A stretch of 64,000 bases of DNA from Tipula vernalis (lineage: Eukaryota > Arthropoda > Insecta > Diptera > Tipulidae), in the NCBI GenBank assembly GCA_958295665.1, contig OY282558.1:36477045-36541044 (forward strand), written 5' to 3'. The notes under the pieces are model-generated. The model was not told the DNA's origin. It did no database searches and saw nothing but the letters and a program-made list of their open reading frames with translations. The position numbers and the translations under genes are program-made. Shown piece by piece: positions 11,492 through 24,296 of this stretch. How positions within the stretch are numbered: position 1 is the stretch's first letter; each line of letters starts with the position of its first letter.

Positions 11492-12031
11492 TCGAGCGAT
11501 CTAAATGCCCGTTGGCATGACAATTACAGGTCTCAGCACCTATTGATAGAGGCATCAATCATCGAAATCGGAGCACAATTGCAGATTTTCGTTTTTTTAT
11601 TATGAATTTATGGGCTATAGTTCAGGTGATTTTCCATACAATTGAACTTTCTACGAAATATGTAGAAATATTCGATCGATCTAAATGCCCGTTGGCATGA
11701 CAATTACAGGTCTCAGCACCTATTGATAGAGGCATCAATCATCGAAATCGGAGCACAATTGCAGATTTTCGTTTTTTTATTATGAATTTATGGGCTATAG
11801 TTCAGGTGATTTTCCATACAATTGAACTTTCTACGAAATGTGTAGAAATATTCGAGCGATCTAAATGCCCGTTGGCATGACAATTACAGGTCTCAGCACC
11901 TATTGATAGAGGCATCAATCATCGAAATCGGAGCACAATTGCAGATTTTCGTTTTTTTATTATGAATTTATGGGCTATAGTTCAGGTGATTTTCCATACA
12001 ATTGAACTTTCTACGAAATATGTAGAAATAT
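11492..12031 (+). repeat. Triple A run (AAA)
   Basis: Three A units start at 11492, 11672 and 11852 with no B between them. The join at 11852 has B-style tail bases (GTGTAGAAATATTCGAGCG), whereas the join at 11672 has the A-style TCGATCG. The two joins therefore have different junction points. Confidence 0.8.
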
Positions 12032-12171
12032 TCGATCGATCTACTGATAGAGTCATCAATCAACCAAATCGGAACACAATTGCAGATTTTCGTTTTTTAT
12101 TATGGATTCATGGTCTATAGTTCAGGTGATTTTCCATAAAATTGAATTTATTACGAAATGTGTAGAAATAT

Positions 12172-13848
12172 TCGAGCGATCTAAATGCCCGTTGGCATGA
12201 TAATTACAGGTCTCAGCACCTATTGATAGAGGCATCAATCATCGAAATCGGAACACAATTGCAGATTTTCGTTTTTTATTATGGATTCATGGTCTATAGT
12301 TCAGGTGATTTTCCATAAAATTGAATTTTCTACGAAATGTGTAGAAATATTCGAGCGATCTTAATGCCCGTTGGCATGACAATTACAGGTCTCAGCATCA
12401 ATTGATAGAGGCATCAATCATCGAAATCGGAGCACAATTGCAGATTTTCGTTTTTTTATTATGTATTTATGGGCTATAGTTCAGGTGATTTTCCATACAA
12501 TTGAACTTTCTACGAAATATGTAGAAATATTCGATCGATCTACTGATAGAGTCATCAATCAACCAAATCGGAACACAATTGCAGATTTTCGTTTTTTATT
12601 ATGGATTCATGGTCTATAGTTCAGGTGATTTTCCATAAAATTGAATTTTCTACGAAATGTGTAGAAATATTCGAGCGATCTTAATGCCCGTTGGCATGAC
12701 AATTACAGGTCTCAGCATCTATTGATAGAGTCATCAATCAACCAAATCGGAACACAATTGCATATTTTCGTTTTTTATTATGGATTCATGGTCTATAGTT
12801 CAGGTGATTTTCCATAAAATTGAATTTATTACGAAATGTGTAGAAATATTCGAGCGATCTAAATGCCCGTTGGCATGACAATTACAGGTCTCAGCACCTA
12901 TTGATAGAGGCATCAATCATCGAAATCGGAGCACAATTGCAGATTTTCGTTTTTTTATTATGAATTTATGGGCTATAGTTCAGGTGATTTTCCATACAAT
13001 TGAACTTTCTACGAAATATGTAGAAATATTCGATCGATCTAAATGCCCGTTGGCATGACAATTACAGGTCTCAGCACCTATTGATAGAGGCATCAATCAT
13101 CGAAATCGGAGCACAATTGCAGATTTTCGTTTTTTTATTATGAATTTATGGGCTATAGTTCAGGTGATTTTCCATACAATTGAACTTTCTACGAAATGTG
13201 TAGAAATATTCGATCGATCTACTGATAGAGTCATCAATCAACCAAATCGGAACACAATTGCAGATTTTCGTTTTTTATTATGGATTCATGGTCTATAGTT
13301 CAGGTGATTTTCCATAAAATTGAATTTTCTACGAAATGTGTAGAAATATTCGAGCGATCTAAATGCCCGTTGGCATGACAATTACAGGTCTCAGCACCTA
13401 TTGATAGAGGCATCAATCATCGAAATCGGAGCACAATTGCAGATTTTCGTTTTTTTATTATGAATTTATGGGCTATAGTTCAGGTGATTTTCCATACAAT
13501 TGAACTTTCTACGAAATATGTAGAAATATTCGATCGATCTACTGATAGAGTCATCAATCAACCAAATCGGAACACAATTGCAGATTTTCATTTTTTATTA
13601 TGGATTCATGGTCTATAGTTCAGGTGATTTTCCATAAAAGTGAATTTATTACGAAATGTGTAGAAATATTCGAGCGATCTAAATGCCCGTTGGCATGATA
13701 ATTACAGGTCTCAGCACCTATTGATAGAGGCATCAATCATCGAAATCGGAACACAATTGCAGATTTTCGTTTTTTATTATGGATTCATGGTCTATAGTTC
13801 AGGTGATTTTCCATAAAATTGAATTTTCTACGAAATGTGTAGAAATAT
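12172..13848 (+). repeat. Duplicated segment, copy 1 (pairs with 14489-16306)
   Basis: Unit order is H1, A, B, H2, A, A, B, A, B, followed by H1 at 13670. Copy 2 has the same order except that H2 is replaced by a full A-B dimer. Rare shared markers are CATCAATTGATAG in the A units at 12351 and 14668, and CATATTTT in units 12671 and 15168. The offset is 2317 bp before H2 and 2458 bp after it, a change of exactly 141 bp. Both copies end at an A with GATCGTAATG (13849, 16307). Other markers differ, so the duplication is not recent. Confidence 0.75.
12671..12849 (+). repeat. H2 chimeric unit (early switch, 179 bp); first of 11
   Basis: H2 is A through CATCTATTGATAGAG and then B from TCATCAATCAACC. 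The switch is therefore upstream of the H1 point, within about 8 bp (TGATAGAG) shared by both monomers. This copy carries CATATTTT and the L allele. H2 starts are 12671, 22900, 23619, 26076, 31208, 33523, 35698, 37016, 37694, 38372 and 40189. All have the TTAATG head. Confidence 0.88.
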
Positions 13849-14488
13849 TCGAGCGATCGTAATGCCCGTTGGCATGACAATTACAGGTCTCAGCATCTAT
13901 TGATAGAGGCATCAATCATCGAAATCGGAGCACAATTGCAGATTTTCGTTTTTTTATTATGTATTTATGGGCTATAGTTCAGGTGATTTTCCATACAATT
14001 GAACTTTCTACGAAATATGTAGAAATATTCGATCGATCTACTGATAGAGTCATCAATCAACCAAATCGGAACACAATTGCAGATTTTCGTTTTTTATTAT
14101 GGATTCATGGTCTATAGTTCAGGTGATTTTCCATAAAATTGAATTTTCTACGAAATGTGTAGAAATATTAGAGCGATCTAAATGCCCGTTGGCATGACAA
14201 TTACAGGTCTCAGCACCTATTGATAGAGGCATCAATCATCAAAATCGGAGCACAGTTGCAGATTTTCGTTTTTTTATTATGAATTTATGGGCTATAGTTC
14301 AGGTGATTTTCCATACAATTGAACTTTCTACGAAATATGTAGAAATATTCGATCGATCTACTGATAGAGTCATCAATCAACCAAATCGGAACACAATTGC
14401 AGATTTTCGTTTTTTATTATGGATTCATGGTCTATAGTTCAGGTGATTTTCCATAAAATTGAATTTATTACGAAATGTGTAGAAATAT

Positions 14489-16306
14489 TCGAGCGATCTA
14501 AATGCCCGTTGGCATGATAATTACAGGTCTCAGCACCTATTGATAGAGGCATCAATCATCGAAATCGGAACACAATTGCAGATTTTCGTTTTTTATTATG
14601 GATTCATGGTCTATAGTTCAGGTGATTTTCCATAAAATTGAATTTTCTACGAAATGTGTAGAAATATTCGAGCGATCTTAATGCCCGTTGGCATGACAAT
14701 TACAGGTCTCAGCATCAATTGATAGAGGCATCAATCATCGAAATCGGAGCACAATTGCAGATTTTCGTTTTTTTATTATGTATTTATGGGCTATAGTTCA
14801 GGTGATTTTCCATACAATTGAACTTTCTACGAAATATGTAGAAATATTCGATTGATCTACTGATAGAGTCATCAATCAACCAAATCGGAACACAATTGCA
14901 GATTTTCGTTTTTTATTATGGATTCATGGTCTATAGTTCAGGTGATTTTCCATAAAATTGAATTTATTACGAAATGTGTAGAAATATTCGAGCGATCTTA
15001 ATGCCCGTTGGCATGACAATTACAGGTCTCAGCATCTATTGATAGAGGCATCAATCATCGAAATCGGAGCACAATTGCAGATTTTCGTTTTTTTATTATG
15101 TATTTATGGGCTATAGTTCAGGTGATTTTCCATACAATTGAACTTTCTACGAAATATGTAGAAATATTCGATCGATCTACTGATAGAGTCATCAATCAAC
15201 CAAATCGGAACACAATTGCATATTTTCGTTTTTTATTATGGATTCATGGTCTATAGTTCAGGTGATTTTCCATAAAATTGAATTTATTACGAAATGTGTA
15301 GAAATATTCGAGCGATCTAAATGCCCGTTGGCATGACAATTACAGGTCTAAGCACCTATTGATAGAGGCATCAATCATCGAAATCGGAGCACAATTGCAG
15401 ATTTTCGTTTTTTTATTATGAATTTATGGGCTATAGTTCAGGTGATTTTCCATACAATTGAACTTTCTACGAAATATGTAGAAATATTCGATCGATCTAA
15501 ATGCCCGTTGGCATGACAATTACAGGTCTCAGCACCTATTGATAGAGGCATCAATCATCGAAATCGGAGCACAATTGCAGATTTTCGTTTTTTTATTATG
15601 AATTTATGGGCTATAGTTCAGGTGATTTTCCATACAATTGAACTTTCTACGAAATGTGTAGAAATATTCGATCGATCTACTGATAGAGTCATCAATCAAC
15701 CAAATCGGAACACAATTGCAGATTTTCGTTTTTTATTATGGATTCATGGTCTATAGTTCAGGTGATTTTCCATAAAATTGAATTTTCTACGAAATGTGTA
15801 GAAATATTCGAGCGATCTAAATGCCCGTTGGCATGACAATTACAGGTCTCAGCACCTATTGATAGAGGCATCAATCATCGAAATCGGAGCACAATTGCAG
15901 ATTTTCGTTTTTTTATTATGAATTTATGGGCTATAGTTCAGGTGATTTTCCATACAATTGAACTTTCTACGAAATATGTAGAAATATTCGATCGATCTAC
16001 TGATAGAGTCATCAATCAACCAAATCGGAACACAATTGCAGATTTTCGTTTTTTATTATGGATTCATGGTCTATAGTTCAGGTGATTTTCCATAAAATTG
16101 AATTTATTACGAAATGTGTAGAAATATTCGAGCGATCTAAATGCCCGTTGGCATGATAATTACAGGTCTCAGCACCTATTGATAGAGGCATCAATCATCG
16201 AAATCGGAACACAATTGCAGATTTTCGTTTTTTATTATGGATTCATGGTCTATAGTTCAGGTGATTTTCCATAAAATTGAATTTTCTACGAAATGTGTAG
16301 AAATAT
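14489..16306 (+). repeat. Duplicated segment, copy 2 (undeleted version of 12172-13848)
   Basis: Copy 2 keeps the complete dimer 14988-15307, where copy 1 has the 179-bp H2. The dimer has the TTAATG head and the CATCTATT site in A and the rare CATATTTT in B, all three of which survive in the H2 of copy 1. Private differences include GATTGATCTACTG near 14852 and the absence of the GTGAAT haplotype at 15988. Confidence 0.75.
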
Positions 16307-17765
16307 TCGAGCGATCGTAATGCCCGTTGGCATGACAATTACAGGTCTCAGCACCTATTGATAGAGGCATCAATCATCGAAATCGGAGCACAATTGCAGA
16401 TTTTCGTTTTTTTATTATGAATTTATGGGCTATAGTTCAGGTGATTTTCCATACAATTGAACTTTCTACGAAATATGTAGAAATATTCGATCGATCTACT
16501 GATAGAGTCATCAATCAACCAAATCGGAACACAATTGCAGATTTTCGTTTTTTATTATGGATTCATGGTCTATAGTTCAGGTGATTTTCCATAAAATTGA
16601 ATTTTCTACGAAATGTGTAGAAATATTCGAGCGATCTAAATGCCCGTTGGCATGACAATTACAGGTCTCAGCACCTATTGATAGAGGCATCAATCATCGA
16701 AATCGGAGCACAATTGCAGATTTTCGTTTTTTTATTATGAATTTATGGGCTATAGTTCAGGTGATTTTCCATACAATTGAACTTTCTACGAAATGTGTAG
16801 AAATATTCGATCGATCTACTGATAGAGTCATCAATCAACCAAATCGGAACACAATTGCAGATTTTCATTTTTTATTATGGATTCATGGTCTATAGTTCAG
16901 GTGATTTTCCATAAAAGTGAATTTATTACGAAATGTGTAGAAATATTCGAGCGATCTAAATGCCCGTTGGCATGATAATTACAGGTCTCAGCACCTATTG
17001 ATAGAGGCATCAATCATCGAAATCGGAACACAATTGCAGATTTTCGTTTTTTATTATGGATTCATGGTCTATAGTTCAGGTGATTTTCCATAAAATTGAA
17101 TTTTCTACGAAATGTGTAGAAATATTCGAGCGATCGTAATGCCCGTTGGCATGACAATTACAGGTCTCAGCACCTATTGATAGAGGCATCAATCATCGAA
17201 ATCGGAGCACAATTGCAGATTTTCGTTTTTTTATTATGAATTTATGGGCTATAGTTCAGGTGATTTTCCATACAATTGAACTTTCTACGAAATATGTAGA
17301 AATATTCGATCGATCTACTGATAGAGTCATCAATCAACCAAATCGGAACACAATTGCAGATTTTCGTTTTTTATTATGGATTCATGGTCTATAGTTCAGG
17401 TGATTTTCCATAAAATTGAATTTTCTACGAAATGTGTAGAAATATTCGAGCGATCTAAATGCCCGTTGGCATGACAATTACAGGTCTCAGCACCTATTGA
17501 TAGAGGCATCAATCATCGAAATCGGAGCACAATTGCAGATTTTCGTTTTTTTATTATGAATTTATGGGCTATAGTTCAGGTGATTTTCCATACAATTGAA
17601 CTTTCTACGAAATATGTAGAAATATTCGATCGATCTACTGATAGAGTCATCAATCAACCAAATCGGAACACAATTGCAGATTTTCGTTTTTTATTATGGA
17701 TTCATGGTCTATAGTTCAGGTGATTTTCCATAAAATTGAATTTTCTACGAAATGTGTAGAAATAT
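16128..17765 (+). repeat. Two 819-bp higher-order units (H1-A-B-A-B)
   Basis: H1 units start at 16128, 16947 and 17766, giving two exact 819-bp steps. Each H1 is followed by an A with the rare GATCGTAATG start (16307, 17126), so the pair H1 plus GTAATG-A marks the repeat. The second copy has the TTCATTTT and GTGAAT B haplotype at 16807. Confidence 0.8.
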
Positions 17766-20700
17766 TCGAGCGATCTAAATGCCCGTTGGCACGATAATTA
17801 CAGGTCTCAGCACCTATTGATAGAGGCATCAATCATCGAAATCGGAACACAATTGCAGATTTTCGTTTTTTATTATGGATTCATGGTCTATAGTTCAGGT
17901 GATTTTCCATAAAATTGAATTTTCTACGAAATGTGTAGAAATATTCGAGCGATCTTAATGCCCGTTGGCATGACAATTACAGGTCTCAGCATCTATTGAT
18001 AGAGGCATCAATCATCGAAATCGGAGCACAATTGCAGATTTTCGTTTTTTTATGATGTATTAATGGGCTATAGTTCAGGTGATTTTCCATACAATTGAAC
18101 TTTCTACGAAATATGTAGAAATATTCGATCGATCTACTGATAGAGTCATCAATCAACCAAATCGGAACACAATTGCAGATTTTCGTTTTTTATTATGGAT
18201 TCATGGTCTATAGTTCAGGTGATTTTCCATAAAATTGAATTTATTACGAAATGTGTAGAAATATTCGAGCGATCTAAATGCCCGTTGGCATGATAATTAC
18301 AGGTCTCAGCACCTATTGATAGAGCCATCAATCATCGAAATCGGAACACAATTGCAGATTTTCGTTTTTTATTATGGATTCATGGTCTATAGTTCAGGTG
18401 ATTTTCCATAAAATTGAATTTTCTACGAAATGTGTAGAAATATTCGAGCGATCTAAATGCCCGTTGGCATGACAATTACAGGTCTCAGCACCTATTGATA
18501 GAGGCATCAATCATCGAAATCGGAGCACAATTGCAGATTTTCGTTTTTTTATTATGAATTTATGGGCTATAGTTCAGGTGATTTTCCATACAATTGAACT
18601 TTCTACGAAATATGTAGAAATATTCGATCGATCTAAATGCCCGTTGGCATGACAATTACAGGTCTCAGCACCTATTGATAGAGGCATCAATCATCGAAAT
18701 TGGAGCACAATTGCAGATTTTCGTTTTTTTATTATGAATTTATGGGCTATAGTTCAGGTGATTTTCCATACAATTGAACTTTCTACGAAATATGTAGAAA
18801 TATTCGATCGATCTACTGATAGAGTCATCAATCAACCAAATCGGAACACAATTGCAGATTTTCGTTTTTTATTATGGATTCATGGTCTATAGTTCAGGTG
18901 ATTTTCCATAAAATTGAATTTTCTACGAAATGTGTAGAAATATTCGAGCGATCTAAATGCCCGTTGGCATGACAATTACAGGTCTCAGCACCTATTGATA
19001 GAGGCATCAATCATCGAAATCGGAGCACAGTTGCAGATTTTCGTTTTTTTATTATGAATTTATGGGCTATAGTTCAGGTGATTTTCCATACAATTGAACT
19101 TTCTACGAAATATGTAGAAATATTCGATCGATCTACTGATAGAGTCATCAATCAACCAAATCGGAACACAATTGCAGATTTTCGTTTTTTATTATGGATT
19201 CATGGTCTATAGTTCAGGTGATTTTCCATAAAATTGAATTTATCACGAAATGTGTAGAAATATTCGAGCGATCTAAATGCCCGTTGGCATGATAATTACA
19301 GGTCTCAGCACCTATTGATAGAGGCATCAATCATCGAAATCGGAACACAATTGCAGATTTTCGTTTTTTATTATGGATTCATGGTCTATAGTTCAGGTGA
19401 TTTTCCATAAAATTGAATTTTCTACGAAATGTGTAGAAATATTCGAGCGATCTTAATGCCCGTTGGCATGACAATTACAGGTCTCAGCATCTATTGATAG
19501 AGGCATCAATCATCGAAATCGGAGCACAATTGCAGATTTTCGTTTTTTTATTATGTATTTATGGGCTATAGTTCAGGTGATTTTCCATACAATTGAACTT
19601 TCTACGAAATATGTAGAAATATTCGATCGATCTACTGATAGAGTCATCAATCAACCAAATCGGAACACAATTGCAGATTTTCGTTTTTTATTATGGATTC
19701 ATGGTCTATAGTTCAGGTGATTTTCCATAAAATTGAATTTATTACGAAATGTGTAGAAATATTCGAGCGATCTAAATGCCCGTTGGCATGATAATTACAG
19801 GTCTCAGCACCTATTGATAGAGGCATCAATCATCGAAATCGGAACACAATTGCAGATTTTCGTTTTTTATTATGGATTCATGGTCTATAGTTCAGGTGAT
19901 TTTCCATAAAATTGAATTTTCTACGAAATGTGTAGAAATATTCGAGCGATCTTAATGCCCGTTGGCATGACAATTACAGGTCTCAGCATCTATTGATAGA
20001 GGCATCAATCATCGAAATCGGAGCACAATTGCAGATTTTCGTTTTTTTATTATGAATTTATGGGCTATAGTTCAGGTGATTTTCCATACAATTGAACTTT
20101 CTACGAAATATGTAGAAATATTCGATCGATCTAAATGCCCGTTGGCATGACAATTACAGGTCTCAGCACCTATTGATAGAGGCATCAATCATCGAAATCG
20201 GAGCACAATTGCAGATTTTCGTTTTTTTATTATGTATTTATGGGCTATAGTTCAGGTGATTTTCCATACAATTGAACTTTCTACGAAATATGTAGAAATA
20301 TTCGATCGATCTACTGATAGAGTCATCAATCAACCAAATCGGAACACAATTGCAGATTTTCGTTTTTTATTATGGATTCATGGTCTATAGTTCAGGTGAT
20401 TTTCCATAAAATTGAATTTATTACGAAATGTGTAGAAATATTCGAGCGATCTAAATGCCCGTTGGCATGATAATTACAGGTCTCAGCACCTATTGATAGA
20501 GGCATCAATCATCGAAATCGGAACACAATTGCAGATTTTCGTTTTTTATTATGGATTCATGGTCTATAGTTCAGGTGATTTTCCATAAAATTGAATTTTC
20601 TACGAAATGTGTAGAAATATTCGAGCGATCTTAATGCCCGTTGGCATGACAATTACAGGTCTCAGCATCTATTGATAGAGGCATCAATCATCGAAATCGG

Positions 20701-21120
20701 AGCACAATTGCAGATTTTCGTTTTTTTATTATGAATTTATGGGCTATAGTTCAGGTGATTTTCCATACAATTGAACTTTCTACGAAATATGTAGAAATAT
20801 TCGATCGATCTAAATGCCCGTTGGCATGACAATTACAGGTCTCAGCACCTATTGATAGAGGCATCAATCATCGAAATCGGAGCACAATTGCAGATTTTCG
20901 TTTTTTTATTATGAATTTATGGGCTATAGTTCAGGTGATTTTCCATACAATTGAACTTTCTACGAAATATGTAGAAATATTCGATCGATCTACTGATAGA
21001 GTCATCAATCAACCAAATCGGAACACAATTGCAGATTTTCGTTTTTTATTATGGATTCATGGTCTATAGTTCAGGTGATTTTCCATAAAAGTGAATTTAT
21101 TACGAAATGTGTAGAAATAT

Positions 21121-23404
21121 TCGAGCGATCTAAATGCCCGTTGGCATGACAATTACAGGTCTCAGCACCTATTGATAGAGGCATCAATCATCGAAATCGG
21201 AGCACAATTGCAGATTTTCGTTTTTTTATTATGAATTTATGGGCTATAGTTCAGGTGATTTTCCATACAATTGAACTTTCTACGAAATATGTAGAAATAT
21301 TCGATCGATCTACTGATAGAGTCATCAATCAACCAAATCGGAACACAATTGCAGATTTTCATTTTTTATTATGGATTCATGGTCTATAGTTCAGGTGATT
21401 TTCCATAAAAGTGAATTTTCTACGAAATGTGTAGAAATATTCGAGCGATCTAAATGCCCGTTGGCATGACAATTACAGGTCTCAGCACCTATTGATAGAG
21501 GCATCAATCATCGAAATCGGAGCACAATTGCAGATTTTCGTTTTTTTATTATGAATTTATGGGCTATAGTTCAGGTGATTTTCCATACAATTGAACTTTC
21601 TACGAAATATGTAGAAATATTAGATCGATCTACTGATAGAGTCATCAATCAACCAAATCGGAACACAATTGCAGATTTTCATTTTTTATTATGGATTCAT
21701 GGTCTATAGTTCAGGTGATTTTCCATAAAATTGAATTTTCTACGAAATGTGTAGAAATATTCGAGCGATCTAAATGCCCGTTGGCATGACAATTACAGGT
21801 CTCAGCACCTATTGATAGAGGCATCAATCATCGAAATCGGAGCACAATTGCAGATTTTCGTTTTTTTATTATGAATTTATGGGCTATAGTTCAGGTGATT
21901 TTCCATACAATTGAACTTTCTACGAAATATGTAGAAATATTCGATCGATCTACTGATAGAGTCATCAATCAACCAAATCGGAACACAATTGCAGATTTTC
22001 GTTTTTTATTATGGATTCATGGTCTATAGTTCAGGTGATTTTCCATAAAATTGAATTTTCTACGAAATGTGTAGAAATATTCGAGCGATCGTAATGCCCG
22101 TTGGCATGACAATTACAGGTCTCAGCATCTATTGATAGAGGCATCAATCATCGAAATCGGAGCACAATTGCAGATTTTCGTTTTTTTATTATGTATTTAT
22201 GGGCTATAGTTCAGGTGATTTTCCATACAATTGAACTTTCTACGAAATATGTAGAAATATTCGATCGATCTACTGATAGAGTCATCAATCAACCAAATCG
22301 GAACACAATTGCAGATTTTCGTTTTTTATTATGGATTCATGGTCTATAGTTCAGGTGATTTTCCATAAAATTGAATTTATTACGAAATGTGTAGAAATAT
22401 TCGAGCGATCTAAATGCCCGTTGGCATGATAATTACAGGTCTCAGCACCTATTGATAGAGGCATCAATCATCGAAATCGGAACACAATTGCAGATTTTTG
22501 TTTTTTATTATGGATTCATGGTCTATAGTTCAGGTGATTTTCCATAAAATTGAATTTTCTACGAAATGTGTAGAAATATTCGAGCGATCTTAATGCCCGT
22601 TGGCATGACAATTACAGGTCTCAGCATCTATTGATAGAGGCATCAATCATCGAAATCGGAGCACAATTGCAGATTTTCGTTTTTTTATTATGTATTTATG
22701 GGCTATAGTTCAGGTGATTTTCCATACAATTGAACTTTCTACGAAATATGTAGAAATATTCGATCGATCTACTGATAGAGTCATCAATCAACCAAATCGG
22801 AACACAATTGCAGATTTTCGTTTTTTATTATGGATTCATGGTCTATAGTTCAGGTGATTTTCCATAAAATTGAATTTTCTACGAAATGTGTAGAAATATT
22901 CGAGCGATCTTAATGCCCGTTGGCATGACAATTACAGGTCTCAGCATCTATTGATAGAGTCATCAATCAACCAAATCGGAACACAATTGCTGATTTTCGT
23001 TTTTTATTATGGATTCATGGTCTATAGTTCAGGTGATTTTCCATAAAATTGAATTTTCTACGAAATGTGTAGAAATATTCGAGCGATCTAAATGCCCGTT
23101 GGCATGACAATTACAGGTCTCAGCACCTATTGATAGAGGCATCAATCATCGAAATCGGAGCACAATTGCAGATTTTCGTTTTTTTATTATGAATTTATGG
23201 GCTATAGTTCAGGTGATTTTCCATACAATTGAACTTTCTACGAAATATGTAGAAATATTCGATCGATCTAAATGCCCGTTGGCATGACAATTACAGGTCT
23301 CAGCACCTATTGATAGAGGCATCAATCATCGAAATCGGAGCACAATTGCAGATTTTCTTTTTTTTATTATGAATTTATGGGCTATAGTTCAGGTGATTTT
23401 CCAT
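21121..23404 (+). repeat. Internal duplication, copy 1 (offset 3176 bp)
   Basis: Units 21121 A through 23259 match 24297 A through 26435 one for one at a constant offset of 3176 bp. Shared rare markers include AAAGTGAATTTTC in the B at 21301 and 24477, ATTAGATCGATC at 21621 and 24797, and GATCGTAATG at 22081 and 25257. H1, H2 and the AA join are also shared. I saw only about two differences: TTTTTGTTTT near 22499 and GCTGATTTTC near 22990. Identity is lost inside unit 23259, where copy 1 has an extra T change and a B tail. Confidence 0.85.
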
Positions 23405-23438
23405 AAAATTGAATTTTCTACGAAATGTGTAGAAATAT
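23259..23438 (+). repeat. H3 chimeric unit (late switch, 180 bp)
   Basis: The unit is A through ATGAATTTATGGGC and B only from CCATAAAATTG onward. It has eight Ts after TTTC (CTTTTTTTT, a G-to-T change), also seen in the A at 23798. It is one of two adjacent H3 units and joins directly to the A before it. Confidence 0.85.
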
Positions 23439-23618
23439 TCGAGCGATCTAAATGCCCGTTGGCATGACAATTACAGGTCTCAGCACCTATTGATAGAGGC
23501 ATCAATCATCGAAATCGGAGCACAATTGCAGATTTTCGTTTTTTTATTATGAATTTATGGGCTATAGTTCAGGTGATTTTCCATAAAATTGAATTTTCTA
23601 CGAAATGTGTAGAAATAT
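23439..23618 (+). repeat. Second H3 chimeric unit (180 bp)
   Basis: It has the same late A-to-B switch as its left neighbour but the normal TTTTCGTTTTTTT run. It is followed by an H2 (23619), so three chimeric units stand in a row and no plain B occurs between 23079 and 23978. Confidence 0.85.
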
Positions 23619-24296
23619 TCGAGCGATCTTAATGCCCGTTGGCATGACAATTACAGGTCTCAGCATCTATTGATAGAGTCATCAATCAACCAAATCGGAA
23701 CACAATTGCAGATTTTCGTTTTTTATTATGGATTCATGGTCTATAGTTCAGGTGATTTTCCATAAAATTGAATTTTCTACGAAATGTGTAGAAATATTCG
23801 AGCGATCTAAATGCCCGTTGGCATGACAATTACAGGTCTCAGCACCTATTGATAGAGGCATCAATCATCGAAATCGGAGCACAATTGCAGATTTTCTTTT
23901 TTTTATTATGAATTTATGGGCTATAGTTCAGGTGATTTTCCATACAATTGAACTTTCTACGAAATATGTAGAAATATTCGATCGATCTACTGATAGAGTC
24001 ATCAATCAACCAAATCGGAACACAATTGCAGATTTTCATTTTTTATTATGGATTCATGGTCTATAGTTCAGGTGATTTTCCATAAAAGTGAATTTATTAC
24101 GAAATGTGTAGAAATATTCGAGCGATCTAAATGCCCGTTGGCATGATAATTACAGGTCTCAGCACCTATTGATAGAGGCATCAATCATCGAAATCGGAAC
24201 ACAATTGCAGATTTTCGTTTTTTATTATGGATTCATGGTCTATAGTTCAGGTGATTTTCCATAAAATTGAATTTTCTACGAAATGTGTAGAAATAT

